9,956 nucleotides of DNA, from NCBI GenBank assembly GCA_964405075.1, contig CAYOMP010000105.1:1-9956 (forward strand), written 5' to 3'. The position numbers and the translations under genes are program-made. Each line of letters opens with the position of its first letter. The stretch's first letter is position 1. The stretch is from CAYOMP01 sp964405075. Its GTDB lineage: Bacteria > Bacillota > Clostridia > Lachnospirales > Lachnospiraceae. The notes below the pieces were generated by a model. It saw only the letters and a program-made list of their open reading frames with translations. It did no database searches and had not been told where the DNA came from. Positions 6,485 to 9,956 of this stretch are shown here, one piece after another.

Positions 6485-6514
6485 GCTATTTGTTGCCAAT
6501 TAGAAGCAAATAGC
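6485..6514. repeat. Inverted repeat overlapping the putative AraC -10 region
   Basis: GCTATTTG (6485-6492) and CAAATAGC (6507-6514) are perfect 8-bp inverted arms separated by 14 bases. Two more pairs inside (one T/G) extend a possible hairpin to 10 bp. One arm covers the likely -10 box of the AraC gene. It could be an operator for a dimeric repressor or a structure in the leader. Confidence 0.4.
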
Positions 6515-6533
6515 CGTGCGTAAAATGTGTCAA
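6507..6533 (-). promoter_or_regulatory. Putative promoter of the AraC gene
   Basis: The minus strand carries a perfect TTGACA (6533-6528). After a 15-base spacer comes TATTTG (6512-6507), a mediocre -10. Transcription would start near 6500, giving a leader of about 65 bases. The -35 box is embedded in the upstream operator copy of the divergent operon (6528-6549), so occupancy there should affect this promoter. Confidence 0.4.
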
Positions 6534-6590
6534 AAAAATACTATATATATCAAATCAATTCTAACTGTATCACAAACAGAATGATATTGT
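6528..6590 (+). promoter_or_regulatory. Promoter of the transporter/GH2 operon with tandem AraC-type operator
   Basis: The strong element at 6548-6569 differs from the one upstream of the SDR gene (274-295) at only 2 of 22 positions. A weaker copy (11 of 16 consensus positions) begins exactly 20 bp earlier, at 6528. After 12 bp comes TGA and TATTGT (6582-6590), an extended -10 at the same distance as in the SDR promoter. The -35 position (TAACTG, 6562-6567) is poor and lies within the operator, consistent with an activator touching RNA polymerase. The expected start is near 6597, leaving a leader of about 50 bases. Confidence 0.68.
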
Positions 6591-6646
6591 AAAGATATAA
6601 AATGGTTCTATGAGATTGGGGCATAGGACAGGTATAGGAGGTTACT

Positions 6647-8116
6647 ATGAGTAAGAAACAAAAAATAAGCCAAAGCGAAATTGATGGAGTACAATATCGT
6701 CGAGCGAAATTATGGCAGATTATTTTGGTAGCTTTTAATGCATTAGTAGGAATGTCTGTTTATTCCTTGATTGGAATGGCAAGCTACAGTGCTAGTATTG
6801 GATATGGAATTTCAACCGCAGTAGTCGGGGTAATCTTGACATGTACTCGTATTTTGGATGGGGTTACTGATCCAATACTCGCAATCCTTTATGACAAGGT
6901 TTATAACAAGATTGGTAGACTTCGTATTTTATTAATTGGTGGGTATGTTGTTGAAGCGGTTGCATTACTTGCAATGTTTGATTTCTGCTCTTCAAAGGGG
7001 CTAGGAATTGTTGTTTTTATATTGCTTTATGTATTGTATGTTATTGGATACACTATTACAAATATGACTGCACAGACTTTGCCAGCAATAATGTCTAATG
7101 ATCCAAAGCAACGTCCAACTATTGGTGTTTGGCAGACTGCATTAAATTATATGGTACCAATGGCATTGAGCATTGTGCTTAATATGGTGTTACTTCCAAA
7201 ATTTGGAGGAACTTATAATCAGGAATTTCTTTCAGCAGCTGTTAAATTGGTTGTAGTAATTGCTGCAGTTGGTATTGCACTTGTATGCATTGGAATTTCT
7301 GAATATGATAAACCAGAATATTATCATGGAATAAAAAAAGAGGAGCCATTGAAAATAAAGGATATGGTGGCAGTTTTAAAAGAAAATAAACCTCTTCAGG
7401 CATATATTGCAGCCACAGCATCGGATAAACTTGCACAGCAGACAGCAGCACAGGCAGTTATTACAACTATGCTGAATGGTATAATTATTGGAAATATGGG
7501 TATTGCAACTATGCTTACAGTTGTCAGTATGCTTCCATCCATCATATTTGCTGTGATTGGTGCAAAATATGCAGGAAAGAATGGTAGTCAGAAAGCAATT
7601 GTTATCTGGACAAAGATATGTATGACAATTGCAGTAGTCATGGTTGTATTCTTTGTTGTGATTGATCCAAGTACTATTGCAAACTTCGGTGTTACTATGA
7701 TTATTTACGTAGTGCTGACATTAGTATTAAATGGTGCAAAAATGTGTGTTACTACAGCAGATGCCTCATTTATGGCAGATATTATTGACTATGAATTGGA
7801 TCGTAGTGGAAGATATGTTCCAGCTGTTGTTACCGGTACTTACAGTTTTATCGATAAACTGATTTCTTCTATTTCTGCATTGATTGCAACTGGTGCAGTA
7901 GCATTGATTGGATATACAAGCACAATGCCACAGCCAGGAGAAGCATTGACGACTCCAATTTTCGTTGTAACTATTGCTGTTTATTTTGGTCTTCCATTAT
8001 TTGGATGGATAGTGACCTTAATCGCAATGAAGAACTGCAAGCTCACAAAAGAAGAAATGATAGAGGTTCAGAAGAGAATATCTGCTAAGAAGGAAGAAAT
8101 AAAAAAGAACGCATAA
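6647..8116 (+). CDS. GPH-family (MelB-type) glycoside:cation symporter, 489 aa
   Basis: A polytopic inner-membrane transporter of the MFS-related glycoside-pentoside-hexuronide family, importing a sugar or glycoside with Na+ or H+. There are about 12 hydrophobic segments between residues 23 and 461, with a charged cytoplasmic loop at about 219-247. The family signature is clear: RILDGVTDPILAILYDK (68-84) contains Arg68, Asp71 and Asp75, equivalent in position to the cation-site acidic residues of MelB. It is followed by a basic loop, NKIGRLR. The second family block, MADIIDYELDRSGRY (376-390), and Lys404 (FIDKL) are also present. The C-terminal tail is charged and cytoplasmic. AGGAGG at 6636-6641 supports the start. 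It is first gene of an operon with a GH2 enzyme 29 bases downstream, which implies uptake of an intact glycoside for cleavage inside the cell. The substrate is not predictable from sequence. Confidence 0.93.
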   Translation: MSKKQKISQSEIDGVQYRRAKLWQIILVAFNALVGMSVYSLIGMASYSASIGYGISTAVVGVILTCTRILDGVTDPILAILYDKVYNKIGRLRILLIGGYVVEAVALLAMFDFCSSKGLGIVVFILLYVLYVIGYTITNMTAQTLPAIMSNDPKQRPTIGVWQTALNYMVPMALSIVLNMVLLPKFGGTYNQEFLSAAVKLVVVIAAVGIALVCIGISEYDKPEYYHGIKKEEPLKIKDMVAVLKENKPLQAYIAATASDKLAQQTAAQAVITTMLNGIIIGNMGIATMLTVVSMLPSIIFAVIGAKYAGKNGSQKAIVIWTKICMTIAVVMVVFFVVIDPSTIANFGVTMIIYVVLTLVLNGAKMCVTTADASFMADIIDYELDRSGRYVPAVVTGTYSFIDKLISSISALIATGAVALIGYTSTMPQPGEALTTPIFVVTIAVYFGLPLFGWIVTLIAMKNCKLTKEEMIEVQKRISAKKEEIKKNA

Positions 8117-8145
8117 GAAAAGAATATAGGAGTATGTAGCATATT

Positions 8146-9956
8146 ATGAGAAAAGAAGTTTTATTTCATGAAGACTACACATTCAAGAAAGAGGGGGTTG
8201 CTGAAAATGTGACTCTTCCTCACACTTGGAATGCAGTAGATGGACAGAGTGCTTCCGATTATTATCGTGGAAATTGCACCTACACAAAGAATTTTGCAAA
8301 ACCGGTATTAGGTAAAGACGAGGAATTATTCCTTGAAATTAATGGTGCTAATTCCTCATCCAAAGTAAGTTTGAATGGAAAAGAATTAGCTTGTCATGAT
8401 GGGGGTTATTCTACTTATCGTGTGAAATTAACAGATAATTTACTAGATGAAAATGAACTTCAGATTGAGGTAGATAATTCGGTCAATGATCATGTATATC
8501 CACAAAAGGCAGACTTCACCTTTTATGGTGGATTATACCGAGATGTAAATCTGATTACTGTTTCAAAGACACACTTTGATCTAGAATATTTTGGTGGTAA
8601 AGGCTTCTATATTACTCCAGAAGTAAAGGAAAATAAAGCTATCGTGAAGCTGGATGCATATATTAGAGGAAATGCTGACGAAGTTGTAGTTTACATTGAT
8701 GGGGTTGGAGAGACAATACTTGAAATTCCACAAAAGGATAATCAGACACTTTATGAAGAAGATGCGCTGAAAAATGTAACACATTTTTCAGGCAGTGTAA
8801 TTATTGAGCAACCACATCTTTGGGATGGCCTTAAGGATCCATATCTTTATGTTGCTACAGCTAAACTTTTTGTACAGGGAAAAGTGATTGATGAAGTTAC
8901 AAGTAAATTTGGATGTCGAACCTATTATTTTGATCCAAATGAAGGATTTTTCCTAAACGGAAGAAGTTATCCACTTCGTGGTGTGTCTAGACACCAGGAT
9001 CGACTTGGAGTGGGAAATGCTCTTACTAAAGAAATGCATGAGGAAGATATGAACCTTATTCTTTCGGTCGGAGCTAATTCTATCAGACTTGCTCACTATC
9101 AGCATGATCAGTATTTTTATGAATTGTGTGATGAAAAAGGTATTGTTGCTTGGGCAGAAATCCCATATATCACTGTTCATATGGAAGGTGGAAGAGAGAA
9201 TACCATTTCTCAGATGAAGGAGCTCATCTTACAAAATTATAATCATGCTTCCATTATCTGTTGGGCCATTTCCAATGAGATTACACTTCAAGGTGTTACT
9301 GAAGATTTGATGGAGAACCATAGAATCTTAAATGATATGATTCATACAATGGATAAAAAAAGAGTGTCAGCAATGGCAAATCTGTTTTTACTAGAGACAG
9401 ATAGCTCATTGATAGAATTGCCGGATATTCGTGGATATAATCTGTATTACGGCTGGTATGTAGGTGATATGGAAGATAATGATACTTTTTTTGATCATTT
9501 CCATAAGGAACATCCAGATACTGTCATTGGTTTGACTGAGTATGGAGCAGACTCTGTTATTACATTACAGTCTCCAAAGCCAGAAAAAGGAGATTATACA
9601 GAAAGCTATATGTCAGTTTATCATGAGCATATGCTTCAGATGATTTCTGAGAGGCCATATCTTTGGGGAACCTACGTATGGAATATGTTTGAATTTGCAG
9701 CAGCTGGTCGTGATGAGGCTGGAGATCCAGGAAAGAATCACAAAGGGTTGATCACTTTTGACCGCAAACAGAAAAAAGATGCCTATTATATCTACAAAGC
9801 CTGGTGGAGCGATGAAGCATTTGTTCACCTCTGTGGAAGCAGATATGTGGATCGTATTGAGCCTGTGACTGATGTTAAGGTATATTCCAACCAAAAGAAG
9901 ATTGCATTATATGTGGATGGAGTTCTTTTTGTAGAAGAGCAAGGTGACCACATTTT
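8146..9956 (+). CDS. Glycoside hydrolase family 2 beta-galactosidase/glucuronidase-like enzyme (3' end beyond window)
   Basis: A retaining exo-beta-glycosidase, cytoplasmic because it has no signal peptide. 603 complete codons are visible, without a stop. Domains in order: jelly-roll sugar-binding domain (about 1-137, with HTW and FYGGLYRDV), immunoglobulin-like sandwich (about 140-260), TIM barrel (about 264-560) and the start of a further C-terminal beta domain (from about 570) cut off by the window edge. The acid/base is Glu378 (WAISNE) and the nucleophile Glu465 (LTEYGAD). Supporting residues include RGVSRHQD (278-285), Arg314 and His317 (SIRLAHY), and NLYYGWY (432-438). N-H-K-G at 531-534 matches the NxKG motif used to recognise beta-glucuronidases. 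Similar N-x-K-G segments may also occur in galactosidase-like members, so specificity stays open. AGGAG ends 13 bases before the ATG, rather distant; an ATG closer to it is followed at once by a stop. It is cotranscribed with the GPH transporter. Confidence 0.93.
   Translation, partial: MRKEVLFHEDYTFKKEGVAENVTLPHTWNAVDGQSASDYYRGNCTYTKNFAKPVLGKDEELFLEINGANSSSKVSLNGKELACHDGGYSTYRVKLTDNLLDENELQIEVDNSVNDHVYPQKADFTFYGGLYRDVNLITVSKTHFDLEYFGGKGFYITPEVKENKAIVKLDAYIRGNADEVVVYIDGVGETILEIPQKDNQTLYEEDALKNVTHFSGSVIIEQPHLWDGLKDPYLYVATAKLFVQGKVIDEVTSKFGCRTYYFDPNEGFFLNGRSYPLRGVSRHQDRLGVGNALTKEMHEEDMNLILSVGANSIRLAHYQHDQYFYELCDEKGIVAWAEIPYITVHMEGGRENTISQMKELILQNYNHASIICWAISNEITLQGVTEDLMENHRILNDMIHTMDKKRVSAMANLFLLETDSSLIELPDIRGYNLYYGWYVGDMEDNDTFFDHFHKEHPDTVIGLTEYGADSVITLQSPKPEKGDYTESYMSVYHEHMLQMISERPYLWGTYVWNMFEFAAAGRDEAGDPGKNHKGLITFDRKQKKDAYYIYKAWWSDEAFVHLCGSRYVDRIEPVTDVKVYSNQKKIALYVDGVLFVEEQGDHI

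Noticed and set aside
1..9956. CRISPR array, tRNA, rRNA, insertion sequence or phage genes
   Set aside because: No spaced identical repeats of CRISPR type, no cloverleaf or rRNA-like sequence, and no transposase or integrase motif in any frame examined; the only notable repeats are the paired promoter elements.

Overview
The window looks like a low-GC Gram-positive chromosome of the Clostridia, most likely a gut Lachnospiraceae-type organism. The basis is AT-rich coding sequence, strong AGGAGG-type ribosome binding sites, an OmpR-family two-component pair, a GPH (MelB-type) sugar symporter and an intracellular family 2 glycosidase. The taxon is an inference from style and gene content; no marker gene is present.

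Layout from left to right. Positions 3-170 hold a remnant that reads like the start of a metallophosphoesterase and breaks off just after its first metal motif. A promoter with tandem repeats (254-316) drives a classical short-chain dehydrogenase (367-1170), which ends at a hairpin terminator. An OmpR-type response regulator and a small histidine kinase follow, overlapping by 4 bases (1329-3034) and closed by a strong terminator. Next is a two-gene unit: a dihydroflavonol-reductase-like extended SDR (3156-4169) and a membrane-anchored TIM-barrel sugar isomerase/epimerase-like protein (4185-5189). On the opposite strand, converging with that unit, lies an AraC-type regulator (5242-6435). Diverging from the regulator is an operon of a GPH-type sugar transporter (6647-8116) and a GH2 beta-glycosidase (8146 to the right edge, incomplete).

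The most informative non-coding signal is a promoter module present twice. Upstream of the dehydrogenase and upstream of the transporter there is a near-identical 22-bp element (20 of 22 positions), each preceded by a weaker copy shifted by exactly 20 bp. In both cases it is followed after 12 bp by an extended -10 element (TGN-TATTNT). Tandem direct repeats about two helical turns apart, abutting the promoter, are the classic layout of an AraC-type activator site. The divergent AraC gene is therefore the obvious candidate to control both units as one regulon. Its own likely -35 box (TTGACA on the minus strand) lies inside the upstream operator copy, which suggests self-repression.

Working model (inference): a glycoside is imported by the GPH transporter and cleaved by the GH2 enzyme. 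Oxidoreductases (the SDR, perhaps the DFR-like enzyme) and the surface-anchored TIM-barrel protein would then act on the sugar or aglycone. The substrate cannot be read from the sequence. The kinase has almost no extracellular loop and may sense the membrane or a partner protein rather than a soluble ligand.
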